A DNA stretch of 64,000 nucleotides from Methylobacterium gregans (GCF_022179245.1 NZ_BPQM01000002.1:111978-175977); one strand, 5' to 3'. Shown: positions 17,563 to 26,144, counted from the first letter of the stretch. Translations and numbers: made by a program. Notes: a model not told the origin generated them from the letters alone.

Positions 17563-17684
17563 CCCAAGGGGCAAGCCCCTTGGGCGTGGTCCGGGGCGCG
17601 AAGCCCCGGGGTGGCGCAGCCACATCCTTGGCGCAGCCAAGCAGCAGGCTCTGCCCTGCACCCGCCAAAGGTCTCGACCTCTGG
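17563..17684. repeat. Run of six consecutive hairpins, dispersed-repeat-like element
   Basis: Six stem-loops follow one another with almost no gap. They are 17563-17584 (10-bp perfect stem), 17591-17609 (7 bp), 17611-17623 (GTGGC/GCCAC), 17627-17641 (CTTGGC/GCCAAG), 17644-17659 (GCAGG/CCTGC) and 17665-17684 (CCAAAGGT/ACCTCTGG, one mismatch). Such composite palindromic units occur as dispersed intergenic repeats in Methylobacterium and relatives; this is recalled, not searched. The element lies between ccmH and a glutathione S-transferase gene and may terminate ccm transcription or protect mRNA ends. Confidence 0.7.
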
Positions 17685-17797
17685 AATCCATGACATCTGC
17701 GCACAACGCGCCCGGCCCGCTTGCCCGGAGGGCCGCTCCGGCACGACTTTTGGATGCGGCGAATCGGACAGAACCGATCATCCGGGAGGCGACGATC

Positions 17798-18451
17798 ATG
17801 ACGGCGACGCTGACGATCTCCAGCCGCAACTACTCGTCCTGGTCGCTGCGCGGCTGGCTGGTCTGCCGGATGGCCGGACTCGACTTCGCGACCGAGATCC
17901 TGGCCGGCGACGACGCCGCCAGCCGGGCCGAACTGCTCCATCTCTCGCCCTCGTTCCTCGTGCCCCGTCTGCGCCACGAGGGCATCGTGGTCTGGGACAC
18001 GCTCGCCATCGCCCAGTACCTCAACGAGACCTTCCCCGACGCGGGCTTCCTGCCGAAGGATCGGGCGGCGCGTGCCCATTGCCGCTCCATCGCGGGCGAG
18101 ATGCACAGCGGCTTCATCAACCTGCGTTCGGCCCTGCCGATGAACCTGAAGGCCTTCCACCCGAACTTCCGGATCTTCAACGGCGCCAGGACCGACATCG
18201 AGCGCATCGTCACGATCTTCGACGATTGCCTGGCCCGCTACGACGGTCCCTTCCTGTTCGGCGAGCGTCCCACACTGGCCGACGCCATGTACGCCCCCGT
18301 CTGCACGCGCTTCCGCACCTACGATGTCGCCCTGCCGCCGCGCGCGAGCGCCTACCGCGACACGATCCTGCGCTGGCCCCTGATGATGGAGTGGGCCGAG
18401 GCCGCCGCCGAGGAGCCGGACGAGATCGAGGAACTCGACATGGAATTCTGA
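17798..18451 (+). CDS. Glutathione S-transferase family protein
   Basis: A 217-residue cytosolic GST. The N-terminal thioredoxin-like domain begins with ISSRNYSSWSLRGWLVC, where a serine probably activates glutathione, and has the glutathione-binding VPRLRHEGIVVWDTLAIAQY region with the conserved cis-proline. The all-helical C-terminal domain contains FGERPTLADAMYAPV, the usual N-capping box. The substrate is unknown. The start at 17798 is supported by GGGAGG at 17784-17789; an in-frame ATG at 17690 lies just downstream of the hairpin array and lacks a site. It has no operon partner. Confidence 0.93.
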   Translation: MTATLTISSRNYSSWSLRGWLVCRMAGLDFATEILAGDDAASRAELLHLSPSFLVPRLRHEGIVVWDTLAIAQYLNETFPDAGFLPKDRAARAHCRSIAGEMHSGFINLRSALPMNLKAFHPNFRIFNGARTDIERIVTIFDDCLARYDGPFLFGERPTLADAMYAPVCTRFRTYDVALPPRASAYRDTILRWPLMMEWAEAAAEEPDEIEELDMEF

Positions 18452-18457
18452 TCGGGC

Positions 18458-18474
18458 GGCCGGTTCTGCCGGCC
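18458..18474 (+). terminator. Hairpin after the GST gene
   Basis: GGCCGG (18458-18463) pairs with CCGGCC (18469-18474) across a 5-base loop, 7 bases after the GST stop. There is no T-run, so it may be a weak or Rho-assisted terminator. Confidence 0.5.
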
Positions 18475-18549
18475 CCCGGGACCAACCTGCATTTTATTGC
18501 GCGATTGATCGACGCGCGAAGCTGAGGTGACGCGCATACGCATCGCCCA

Positions 18550-18573
18550 GCTCTGGCAGCAACCTTCCAGAGC
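18550..18573. promoter_or_regulatory. Inverted repeat upstream of the formate dehydrogenase operon
   Basis: GCTCTGG (18550-18556) and CCAGAGC (18567-18573) form a perfect 7-bp inverted repeat with a 10-base spacer, nested inside a wider GCTGAG/CTCAGC pair at 18521-18526 and 18576-18581. It is about 130 bases before fdsG, within the only gap where the operon promoter can lie. A LysR-type regulator is encoded downstream of the operon, so this is a candidate site for it; a terminator of the upstream gene is the alternative. Confidence 0.35.
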
Positions 18574-18702
18574 GGCTCAGCAAATTGGGAAGTTACACCT
18601 CGACAGGCGTCCTTTGTCGGACCACCCGAGCGCTTGATTGAAGCCGACCTGCATTTCTGTTCCTCTCAGGGCTTAGAACAGGAACAATGTAGGTAGGAAA
18701 CG

Positions 18703-19176
18703 ATGCCGCGTTTCGAGCCCTGGAGCGCCCCGCGCGCCGCCGGGATCATCGCAGAGCACACCCATCTCGAAGGGGCGACGCTGCCGATCCTGCACGCCCT
18801 GCAGGAGACCTTCGGCTACGTCGATGCGGGTGCCGTGCCGCTCATCGCCGACGCGCTGAATCTGTCGCGGGCCGAGGTCCACGGCTGCATCACCTTCTAC
18901 CACGATTTCCGCAGCGCACCGGCGGGCCGTCATACGGTGAAGCTCTGCCGCGCCGAGGCCTGTCAGGCGGTCGGATGCGACAGCCTTCACGCCGACATCC
19001 TCCGGCGGCTCGGCACCGGGTGGCACGGCACCACGGCGGACGGCTCCTGCACCGTCGAGCCGGTCTACTGCCTCGGCCTCTGCGCCAACGGTCCGGCCGC
19101 CCTCGTCGATGGCGAGCCGGTCGCCCACCTGACCGCCGACGCCCTCGAGGCCGCCCTGACGGAGGTGCGCCAGTGA
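18703..19176 (+). CDS. fdsG: Formate dehydrogenase gamma subunit (NuoE-like)
   Basis: A 157-residue [2Fe-2S] thioredoxin-like subunit, homologous to NuoE of complex I. The cluster cysteines are Cys82 and Cys87 (LCRAEACQAVGC) and Cys123 and Cys127 (YCLGLCANGPA). It forms the diaphorase part of the NAD-dependent formate dehydrogenase with the next gene product. GTAGGTAGG lies just before ATG 18703. Its stop overlaps the GTG start of the beta gene. In Methylobacterium extorquens this arrangement corresponds to fdh2C. Confidence 0.94.
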   Translation: MPRFEPWSAPRAAGIIAEHTHLEGATLPILHALQETFGYVDAGAVPLIADALNLSRAEVHGCITFYHDFRSAPAGRHTVKLCRAEACQAVGCDSLHADILRRLGTGWHGTTADGSCTVEPVYCLGLCANGPAALVDGEPVAHLTADALEAALTEVRQ

Positions 19177-20732
19177 GCGTCACGATCACCGTTCCGCGCG
19201 ACGCCGTCGCGCTCGGGCTCGGCGCCAACAAGGTTGCCCGCACCCTCTTCGCCGGTGCCGAGCGCCGCGGCCTCGACGTCGCCATCAAGCGCACCGGCTC
19301 GCGCGGCCTGTTCTGGCTTGAGCCGATGGTGGAGGTCGAGACGCCGGAGGGCCGGGTCGCCTACGGACCGGTCACCCCCAAGGACGTTGATGCCCTGCTC
19401 GAGGCCGGCATCACGACGGGTGGGGAGCACGCCCTGCGCCTCGGCGATCCGGAAAAGATCCCCTACCTCGCCCGGCAGCAGCGCCTAACCTTCCACCGCT
19501 GCGGCGTGGTCGATCCCGTCTCGGTCGAGGATTACCGGGCCCATGGCGGCTATCGCGGGCTCGAGGCCGCGCTGAAGACAAACGCCGAGGGCATCGTCGC
19601 CGAGGTGCGCGAGTCGGGCCTGCGCGGCCGCGGCGGCGCGGGCTTCCCGGCCGGCATCAAGTGGAACACCGTGATGCTCGCCGAGGCGGACCAGAAATAC
19701 GTGGTCTGCAACGCCGACGAGGGCGATTCCGGCACCTTCGCCGACCGGATGATGATGGAGGGCGACCCCTTCAACCTCATCGAGGGCATGACCATCGCGG
19801 GCATCGCGACGGGCGCCACGCGGGGCTACATCTACCTGCGCTCCGAGTACCCGCAAGCCTTCGAGACCCTGAAGGAGGCCATCGCCAACGGCGTGAAGGC
19901 CGGGGTGCTGGGCGACGACGTCATGGGCTCGGGCAAGGCCTTCCACCTGGACGTGCGGCTCGGCGCCGGCGCCTATATCTGCGGCGAGGAGACCTCGCTG
20001 CTGGAGAGCCTGGAGGGCCGCCGCGGCATCGTGCGGGCCAAGCCCCCGATCCCGGCGCTGAAGGGCTTCCTCGGCAGGCCGACGCTCGTCAACAACGTGA
20101 TGACCTTCACGGCCGTGCCCTGGATCCTCGAGCACGGCGCCAAGGCCTACGCCGATTACGGCATGGGCCGCTCGCTCGGCACCCTGCCGATCCAGCTCGC
20201 CGGCAACATCCGGCACGGCGGCCTGATCGAGGTGGCCTTCGGCATCACGCTGCGCGAGGTGATCGAGGATTTCGGCGGCGGCACCCGCTCCGGCCGACCG
20301 GTCCGGGCCGTGCAGGTCGGCGGCCCGCTCGGCGCCTACTTCCCGGACGCGCTCCTCGACACGCCCCTCGACTACGAGGCGATGGCGGCGAAGAAAGGCC
20401 TCGTCGGCCACGGCGGCATCGTGGTCTTCGACGACACCGTCGACATGGCCAAACAGGCCCGCTTCGCCTTCGAGTTCTGCGCCGCGGAATCGTGCGGCAA
20501 GTGCACCCCCTGCCGCATCGGCGCGACCCGCGGCGTCGAGACGATGGACAAGGTGATCTCCGGCATCCGGCCGGACCAGAACCTGAAGCTGGTCGAGGAT
20601 CTCTGCGAGGTCATGACCGATGGGTCGCTCTGCGCCATGGGCGGGCTGACCCCGATGCCCGTGATGAGCGCGATCACCCATTTCCCCGAGGATTTCAGGC
20701 GCGCCGGGGACTTCCCGGTGGCGGCCGAGTGA
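19173..20732 (+). CDS. fdsB: Formate dehydrogenase beta subunit (NuoF-like, NADH-binding)
   Basis: A 519-residue flavoprotein that passes electrons to NAD+. An N-terminal extension of about 120 residues with a thioredoxin-like look precedes the NuoF core. The FMN/NAD-binding segment is SGLRGRGGAGFPAGIKW, followed by CNADEGDSGTFADR and GAGAYICGEETSLLESLEG. The C-terminal [4Fe-4S] site is ESCGKCTPCRIGATR plus SLCAMG. The start is a GTG at 19173 overlapping the gamma stop (GTGA), indicating coupled translation. Corresponds to fdh2B of M. extorquens. Confidence 0.95.
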   Translation: MSVTITVPRDAVALGLGANKVARTLFAGAERRGLDVAIKRTGSRGLFWLEPMVEVETPEGRVAYGPVTPKDVDALLEAGITTGGEHALRLGDPEKIPYLARQQRLTFHRCGVVDPVSVEDYRAHGGYRGLEAALKTNAEGIVAEVRESGLRGRGGAGFPAGIKWNTVMLAEADQKYVVCNADEGDSGTFADRMMMEGDPFNLIEGMTIAGIATGATRGYIYLRSEYPQAFETLKEAIANGVKAGVLGDDVMGSGKAFHLDVRLGAGAYICGEETSLLESLEGRRGIVRAKPPIPALKGFLGRPTLVNNVMTFTAVPWILEHGAKAYADYGMGRSLGTLPIQLAGNIRHGGLIEVAFGITLREVIEDFGGGTRSGRPVRAVQVGGPLGAYFPDALLDTPLDYEAMAAKKGLVGHGGIVVFDDTVDMAKQARFAFEFCAAESCGKCTPCRIGATRGVETMDKVISGIRPDQNLKLVEDLCEVMTDGSLCAMGGLTPMPVMSAITHFPEDFRRAGDFPVAAE

Positions 20733-20742
20733 GGAGGCGTCG

Positions 20743-23604
20743 ATGGGCCTGATCAAGGAAATCGACTACGGCACGCCGATCCGCGTCAGCGCGCAGACGG
20801 TGACGCTGACCATCGACGGCATGTCCGTGACGGTCCCGGCCGGCACCTCGGTGATGGCGGCCGCGATGAACGCGGGCACGCAGATCCCGAAGCTCTGCGC
20901 CACCGACTCGCTCGAGCCCTTCGGCTCCTGCCGCCTCTGCCTCGTCGAGATCGAGGGGCGGCGCGGCACGCCCGCCTCCTGCACCACGCCCGCCGAGAAC
21001 GGCATGGTGGTGCGCACGCAGTCGGACAAGCTCGCGCGTCTGCGCAAGGGCGTGATGGAGCTCTACATCTCCGACCACCCGCTCGACTGCCTGACCTGCG
21101 CGGCGAACGGCGACTGCGAGTTGCAGACCCAGGCGGGAATCGTGGGCCTGCGCGACGTGCGCTACGGCTACGAGGGCGACAACCACGTCCGGCCGACCTC
21201 GGAGAAGTACCTGCCGAAGGACGAGTCCAACCCCTACTTCACCTACGATCCATCGAAGTGCATCGTCTGCAACCGCTGCGTCCGCGCCTGCGAGGAGGTG
21301 CAGGGCACCTTCGCGCTGACGATCAGTGGTCGCGGCTTCGACTCGCGCGTCGCCGCGGGTCCGACGAACTTCTTCGAATCCGAGTGCGTCTCCTGCGGCG
21401 CCTGCGTGCAGGCCTGCCCGACCGCGACGCTTCAGGAGAAGTCGATCCACGCGTTCGGCCAGCCCGAGCACGCCGAGGTGACGACCTGCGCCTATTGCGG
21501 CGTCGGCTGCTCCTTCAAGGCCGAGATGCAGGGCGACCGGGTCGTCCGCATGGTGCCCTACAAGGGGGGCAAGGCCAACGAGGGCCATAGCTGCGTCAAG
21601 GGCCGCTTCGCCTACGGCTACGCCACCCACAAGGACCGCATCACCAAGCCGATGATCCGCGAGAAGATCACGGATCCGTGGCGCGAGGTTTCTTGGGAGG
21701 AAGCGATCGAGCGCGCGGCCTCCGAGTTCAAGCGCATCCAGGCGAAGTACGGAAAAGACTCGGTCGGCGGCATCACCTCGTCGCGCTGCACCAACGAGGA
21801 GGCCTACCTCGTCCAGAAGCTCGTGCGCGCAGCCTTCGGCAACAACAACGTCGATACCTGCGCCCGCGTCTGCCACTCGCCGACCGGTTACGGCCTGATG
21901 TCGACGCTAGGCACCTCCGCCGGCACGCAGGACTTCGCCTCCGTGGCGCATTCCGACGTGATCCTGGTGATCGGCGCCAACCCGACCGACGGCCACCCGG
22001 TCTTCGGCTCGCGCATGAAGAAGCGCCTGCGCGAGGGCGCCAAGCTCATCGTCGCCGACCCGCGCAGGATCGACCTCGTGAAGTCGCCCCACATCAAGGC
22101 CGACTATCACCTGCCCCTGAAGCCCGGCTCCAACGTCGCCTTCATCAATTCGCTGGCGCACGTCATCGTCACCGAGGGGCTGATCGACGAGGCCTATGTG
22201 CGCGAGCGCTGCGACCTCGCCGAGTTCGAGTCCTGGGCGCGTTTCATCGCCGACGAGCGCCACGCACCGGAGAACCAGCAGCAATTCACCGGCCTCGATC
22301 CTGAGCAGGTGCGGGGTGCCGCCCGCCTCTACGCCACCGGGGGCGCGGCCGGCATCTACTACGGTCTCGGCGTCACCGAGCACAGCCAGGGCTCCACCAT
22401 GGTGATGGGCATGGCCAACATCGCCATGGCCACCGGCAATATCGGCATGCTGGGCGCGGGCGTGAACCCGTTGCGCGGCCAGAACAACGTGCAGGGTTCC
22501 TGCGACATGGGCTCGTTCCCGCACGAGCTGCCGGGCTACCGCCACGTCTCGGACGACGCCACCCGCGAGAGCTTCGAGTCCCTCTGGGGCGCCAAGCTCG
22601 ACAACGCGCCGGGGCTTCGCATCACCAACATGCTCGACGAGGCCGTCGATGGCGCCTTCAAGGGCCTGTACATCCAGGGCGAGGACATCGCGCAGTCCGA
22701 CCCCGACACGCACCATGTCACCGCGGGCCTGATGGCGATGGAGTGCATCGTCGTGCAGGACCTGTTCCTGAACGAGACCGCCAAGTACGCCCACGTCTTC
22801 CTGCCGGGCGCCTCGTTCCTGGAGAAGGACGGCACCTTCACCAACGCCGAGCGCCGCATCAGCCGCGTTCGCAAGGTGATGTCCCCGATGGGCGGCTACG
22901 GAGACTGGGAGGGCACGGTGCTGCTCTCCAACGCGCTGGGCTACCCAATGAACTACAGCCACCCGTCCGAGATCATGGACGAGATCGCGGCGCTCACCCC
23001 GAGCTTCACGGGCGTGTCCTATGCCAAGCTCGAGGAGCTGGGTTCCGTGCAGTGGCCCTGCAACGAGCAGGCGCCGCTCGGCACCCCGATGATGCACGTG
23101 GACCGCTTCGTGCGCGGCAAGGGCCGGTTCATGATCACCGAGTTCGTGCCGACCGAGGAGCGCACGGGGGCGAAGTTCCCGCTCATCCTCACCACCGGCC
23201 GCATCCTCTCCCAGTACAATGTCGGCGCGCAGACAAGGCGGACCCACAATTCGCGCTGGCACGAGGAGGACGTGCTGGAGATCCACCCCTTCGACGCGGA
23301 GCTGCGCGGCATCGTGGACGGCGATCTCGTCGCCCTGGAGAGCCGCTCGGGCGACATCGCCCTGAAGGCCAAGGTCTCCGAGCGCATGCAGCCGGGCGTG
23401 GTCTACACCACCTTCCACCACGCCAAGACCGGCGCCAACGTCATTACCACCGACTACTCGGACTGGGCGACCAACTGCCCCGAATACAAGGTGACGGCGG
23501 TGCAGGTGCGGCGCACAAACCGGCCGTCCGACTGGCAGGCGAAGTTCTACGAGGAGGATTTCTCGCTGACGCGCATCGCCCAGTCGCTGAAGGCCGCGGA
23601 GTAA
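20743..23604 (+). CDS. fdsA: Formate dehydrogenase alpha subunit (molybdenum, catalytic)
   Basis: A 953-residue catalytic subunit that oxidises formate to CO2 at a bis-MGD cofactor. Domains in order: an N-terminal [2Fe-2S] ferredoxin (FGSCRLCLVEIEG), a His/Cys3 cluster (HPLDCLTCAANGDCELQ), two [4Fe-4S] clusters (CIVCNRCVRACEE; CVSCGACVQACPT), the cofactor-proximal [4Fe-4S] (CAYCGVGCSF), then the molybdopterin domains. The metal ligand is a cysteine, Cys377, next to His378 in ARVCHSPTGYG, so it is not a selenoprotein. Length and cluster set match FdsA of Cupriavidus and Rhodobacter and Fdh2A of Methylobacterium. It starts 10 bases after fdsB with GAGGAG upstream. Confidence 0.96.
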   Translation: MGLIKEIDYGTPIRVSAQTVTLTIDGMSVTVPAGTSVMAAAMNAGTQIPKLCATDSLEPFGSCRLCLVEIEGRRGTPASCTTPAENGMVVRTQSDKLARLRKGVMELYISDHPLDCLTCAANGDCELQTQAGIVGLRDVRYGYEGDNHVRPTSEKYLPKDESNPYFTYDPSKCIVCNRCVRACEEVQGTFALTISGRGFDSRVAAGPTNFFESECVSCGACVQACPTATLQEKSIHAFGQPEHAEVTTCAYCGVGCSFKAEMQGDRVVRMVPYKGGKANEGHSCVKGRFAYGYATHKDRITKPMIREKITDPWREVSWEEAIERAASEFKRIQAKYGKDSVGGITSSRCTNEEAYLVQKLVRAAFGNNNVDTCARVCHSPTGYGLMSTLGTSAGTQDFASVAHSDVILVIGANPTDGHPVFGSRMKKRLREGAKLIVADPRRIDLVKSPHIKADYHLPLKPGSNVAFINSLAHVIVTEGLIDEAYVRERCDLAEFESWARFIADERHAPENQQQFTGLDPEQVRGAARLYATGGAAGIYYGLGVTEHSQGSTMVMGMANIAMATGNIGMLGAGVNPLRGQNNVQGSCDMGSFPHELPGYRHVSDDATRESFESLWGAKLDNAPGLRITNMLDEAVDGAFKGLYIQGEDIAQSDPDTHHVTAGLMAMECIVVQDLFLNETAKYAHVFLPGASFLEKDGTFTNAERRISRVRKVMSPMGGYGDWEGTVLLSNALGYPMNYSHPSEIMDEIAALTPSFTGVSYAKLEELGSVQWPCNEQAPLGTPMMHVDRFVRGKGRFMITEFVPTEERTGAKFPLILTTGRILSQYNVGAQTRRTHNSRWHEEDVLEIHPFDAELRGIVDGDLVALESRSGDIALKAKVSERMQPGVVYTTFHHAKTGANVITTDYSDWATNCPEYKVTAVQVRRTNRPSDWQAKFYEEDFSLTRIAQSLKAAE

Positions 23605-23610
23605 GCCCGG

Positions 23611-23904
23611 ATGAGCGCCCTCACGCAGGCGGACAAGCTCGTCCGCATGGCCAACCAGATCGCCGCCTTCTTCCGCTCCTACCCGGAGGAGGAGGCGGTC
23701 GCCGGGATCGACAAGCACATCCGGGCCTTCTGGACGCCGAAGATGATCGCCCATCTGGAGAACGCCCTGCCCGATCAGGGCGAGCGGGTCGACGAGCTCG
23801 TGGTCCGGGCCCTCACCGGGGCGGAGCCGCGGGCGGAGAGCCCGGTCCGCGCAGCCACCCGCGACCCGCAGCTTCTCGGCGCGGGCGCCAGCGACGCCGG
23901 CTGA
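23611..23904 (+). CDS. fdsD: Formate dehydrogenase delta subunit
   Basis: A 97-residue FdsD-family protein. Conserved features are KLVRMANQIAAFFRSYPEEE, then GIDKHIRAFWTPKM and ENALPDQGERVDELVVRAL. In related enzymes FdsD is a small subunit or assembly factor needed for full activity. It starts 6 bases after fdsA and ends the operon; an intrinsic terminator follows at 23937. Confidence 0.93.
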   Translation: MSALTQADKLVRMANQIAAFFRSYPEEEAVAGIDKHIRAFWTPKMIAHLENALPDQGERVDELVVRALTGAEPRAESPVRAATRDPQLLGAGASDAG

Positions 23905-23936
23905 CGCGCACGCGCGCCGCATCCGCCGACATCCGC

Positions 23937-23967
23937 AGCCCGGGCCCCGAGAGGAGCCCGGGCTTTG
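23937..23967 (+). terminator. Intrinsic terminator of the fds operon
   Basis: AGCCCGGG (23937-23944) pairs perfectly with CCCGGGCT (23957-23964) across a 12-base loop and is followed by TT. It lies 32 bases after the fdsD stop. Confidence 0.75.
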
Positions 23968-24307
23968 CCGTGTCCGCGTGCCCGCCGACCACGTCCGGGC
24001 GTCGCCGCAAGGGCCGGCACGGGCACGCAACGTCATGCCTCGGGGCGGCGGGTCGCGATGCCGATCACCGCATGGTCGCCCCCGCAGGCTGCGCGATACA
24101 CTTGCGCAAGACCCATTCAACCAAAAGTAATGTCAACCCCTATGCATCGATCCGGTTGGCGGCACGGAATAATCCGCTCACCACGGCAGAATTTCCAGCC
24201 AAATTACTTCTATCTTGCTCGACGGAATCGCTCCGAATAAAGGGTCGTTAACGATTTGTTTGGATTTGCTTAACCATGATATAGGCTCGCCGAGAGGGGA
24301 AGGAGCC
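23968..24307. other. Gene-free, relatively AT-rich gap before the PAS gene
   Basis: After the fds terminator, no coding frame is convincing. From about 24100 to 24290 the composition drops sharply in GC compared with the coding DNA on both sides, with runs such as AAATTACTTCTATC and TTTGTTTGGATTTGCTTAA. A perfect CTTGCGCAAG palindrome occurs near 24102. The 3' end carries the candidate promoter at 24256-24285. The rest is unexplained. Confidence 0.5.
24256..24285 (+). promoter_or_regulatory. Candidate promoter of the PAS gene
   Basis: TTGTTT (24256-24261) and TATAGG (24280-24285) are spaced by 18 bases, 22 bases before the PAS start codon, inside the AT-rich gap. The match to a vegetative promoter is fair only. 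Confidence 0.3.
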
Positions 24308-24772
24308 ATGAACATCATCGAACTCGTCCGCCTGTTCGCGGAGCCGCTCGATGTCGCGGTGGTCCTGACCGATATCGATCTCGATCGCCCCGGGCCGACG
24401 GTCCTGTACACCAATCCGGCCTTCATCCGGATGACCGGCTACGGATCGGACGAGGTGCTCGGGCGCTCCCCACGCGTGCTGCAGGGGCCGGGCACCAGCC
24501 GCGAGGCAACCCGGCAGATCCAGCGGGCGCTGCGCCTCGAGGGCCGCTTCATGGGCTGCCTCCAGAACTACCGCAAGGACGGCGAGGCCTATCTCTGCGA
24601 GATCGACGTGCGCGCTCTGCGGCGGCGTGACGGGACGCCGGAAGCCTTCATCGCCTTCGAGCGCGAGGTGGTGCGGCGGCGCGGGCGGCCCGCGCGTGAC
24701 GGTGGGCGCTACCGGCCGATCCACCCGGCCTCGCTCCCGCTCGCGAAGAACTTCGCGCCGCTCTTCGATTGA
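24308..24772 (+). CDS. Single PAS-domain protein (LOV-like without the flavin cysteine)
   Basis: A 154-residue protein that is essentially one PAS domain: VLYTNPAFIRMTGYGSDEVL, GRSPRVLQGPGT and NYRKDGEAYLCEIDVRAL. The overall pattern is that of LOV domains, but the photoreactive motif GRNCRFLQG is changed to GRSPRVLQG, with Pro55 in place of the cysteine, so blue-light adduct chemistry is not expected. There is no output domain; the C terminus is a short basic tail ([11 protein letters not shown]). It may act through protein-protein contacts. ATG 24308 has AGGAG directly upstream. It stands between the formate dehydrogenase operon and a LysR gene. Confidence 0.85.
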   Translation: MNIIELVRLFAEPLDVAVVLTDIDLDRPGPTVLYTNPAFIRMTGYGSDEVLGRSPRVLQGPGTSREATRQIQRALRLEGRFMGCLQNYRKDGEAYLCEIDVRALRRRDGTPEAFIAFEREVVRRRGRPARDGGRYRPIHPASLPLAKNFAPLFD

Positions 24773-24858
24773 GGCCGTCCATGCCCTCCGGTTGAGGGCC
24801 AGGACTTGGCGGACTACCCTGCGTTCGGCGCCCCTCCGCGCGCCGGCCGGAAGACCCC

Positions 24859-25791
24859 GTGATCGACAAGCTCGACTTCCTGCTCGCCCTTGCCCGCGAG
24901 CAGCATTTCGGTCACGCCGCCGAGGTCTGCGGCGTGACCCAGCAGACCCTCTCGGCCGGGGTGAAGCAGCTCGAGAACCGCTTCGGGGTGCAGCTCGTGC
25001 TGCGCGGCTCGCGCTTCCAGGGCTTCACGCCGGAGGGCGAGCGGGTGCTCGAATGGGCCCGCCGGATCGTGGCCGACGCCCGCGCCATGCACGAGGACGT
25101 CTCGGCGCTGCGCAAGGGTCTGACCGGGCATCTCCGCATCGCCGCGATCCCGACGGCGCTGCCGATGGCGGCGAGCCTGACGACCCCCTACCGCGCCCGC
25201 CATCCGGACGTGCGGCTGACGGTCGAGTCAACCACCTCGACGGACATCTTCTCGCTGATCGAGAACCTGGAGGCCGATGCCGGCCTGACCTACCTCGACA
25301 ACGAGCCCCTAGGACGCGTCATTGCGGTGCCGCTCTACCGCGAGCGCTACCGCCTGCTCACCTCCGCAGGCGGCCCCTACGCCGAGCGCGCCTCGGTGAC
25401 CTGGGCGGAAGTCGGTCGCATCCCGCTCTGCCTGCTGACACCCAACATGCAGAACCGGCGCATCATCGACCAGCAGATCCGGGCCGCCGGCCAGGAGCCC
25501 TCGACCACCCTAGAATCGAACTCGATGATCGTCCTGATGACCCATGTGCGCACGCTGCGCTGGGCAAGCGTGCTGCCGGAAATCCTGATCGACGCGCTCG
25601 GGCCGATGGAGGGCGTGCGGGCGCTCCCCATCACCGCGCCGAGCCTGGAGCACACGATCGGCCTCGTGGCGGCCAAGCGTGAGCCCTCGACCCCGATGGT
25701 CACCGCCCTCGTGGCCATCGCCCGCGGCCTGACCCGGACGCTCGACCCGACGCTTGACGGCACAGTCTACGGGTTTCCGCAGGAGCTGTGA
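24859..25791 (+). CDS. LysR-family transcriptional regulator, possible formate dehydrogenase regulator
   Basis: A 310-residue regulator. The N-terminal winged helix-turn-helix (residues 3-62) reads LDFLLALAREQHFGHAAEVC, then GVTQQTLSAGVKQLE. The effector domain begins near residue 92 with GHLRIAAIPTALPMA. It starts at GTG 24859. LysR regulators adjacent to fds operons (FdsR in Cupriavidus necator) control formate dehydrogenase in response to formate, so control of the nearby operon is likely, but here the gene is downstream and co-directional rather than divergent. A weakly OxyR-like family member is the alternative. Confidence 0.88.
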   Translation: MIDKLDFLLALAREQHFGHAAEVCGVTQQTLSAGVKQLENRFGVQLVLRGSRFQGFTPEGERVLEWARRIVADARAMHEDVSALRKGLTGHLRIAAIPTALPMAASLTTPYRARHPDVRLTVESTTSTDIFSLIENLEADAGLTYLDNEPLGRVIAVPLYRERYRLLTSAGGPYAERASVTWAEVGRIPLCLLTPNMQNRRIIDQQIRAAGQEPSTTLESNSMIVLMTHVRTLRWASVLPEILIDALGPMEGVRALPITAPSLEHTIGLVAAKREPSTPMVTALVAIARGLTRTLDPTLDGTVYGFPQEL

Positions 25792-25841
25792 CCTCGGAGC
25801 GCGGCCAAAAGGCCCGAGGTCCTTCGGGATCCCCGAACGAA

Positions 25842-25871
25842 GAGAGCCGCCCCGTGCCCGGAGCGGCTCTC
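25842..25871. terminator. Bidirectional terminator between LysR and rpmG
   Basis: GAGAGCCGC (25842-25850) pairs perfectly with GCGGCTCTC (25863-25871) across 12 bases. It lies 50 bases after the LysR stop and 26 bases beyond the rpmG stop on the other strand, so it can serve both convergent genes. Confidence 0.75.
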
Positions 25872-25897
25872 GAAAGCGTCTGACGAAGAAGCCTGGA

Positions 25898-26065
25898 TTA
25901 CTTGATCTTGGCTTCCTTGAACTCGACGTGCTTGCGCGCGACGGGATCGTACTTGCGCATCGTCAGCTTCTCGGTCTGCGTGCGCGAGTTCTTCTTGGTG
26001 ACGTAGAAGTAGCCCGTGTCCGCGGTGGAGACGAGCTTGATCTTGACGGTGACGGCCTTGGCCAT
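25898..26065 (-). CDS. rpmG: 50S ribosomal protein L33
   Basis: A 55-residue ribosomal protein, [20 protein letters not shown], then [20 protein letters not shown] and ending EFKEAKIK. It lacks the zinc-binding cysteines, so it is the C-minus form usual in alphaproteobacteria. An AGGAG site lies 11 bases before the ATG on the minus strand. It is monocistronic between two terminators. Confidence 0.97.
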   Translation of the reverse strand: MAKAVTVKIKLVSTADTGYFYVTKKNSRTQTEKLTMRKYDPVARKHVEFKEAKIK

Positions 26066-26110
26066 GGGGAGGCGCTCCTGAGCTTCGCGGCATTCCGCGT
26101 AAGCGAAACG

Positions 26111-26144
26111 CGAAAACGAAAAGGGCCGGGCTTTGCCCCCGGCC
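26111..26144 (-). terminator. Intrinsic terminator of the NUDIX gene
   Basis: GGCCGGG (26124-26130) and CCCGGCC (26138-26144) form a perfect 7-bp stem. On the minus strand it is followed by a T-rich tract (CTTTTCGTTTTCG), giving a classical intrinsic terminator 57 bases after the NUDIX stop. Confidence 0.8.

Noticed and set aside
24308..24772. Blue-light LOV photoreceptor
   Set aside because: The flavin-binding cysteine is replaced by proline in GRSPRVLQG, so the photocycle is not expected.
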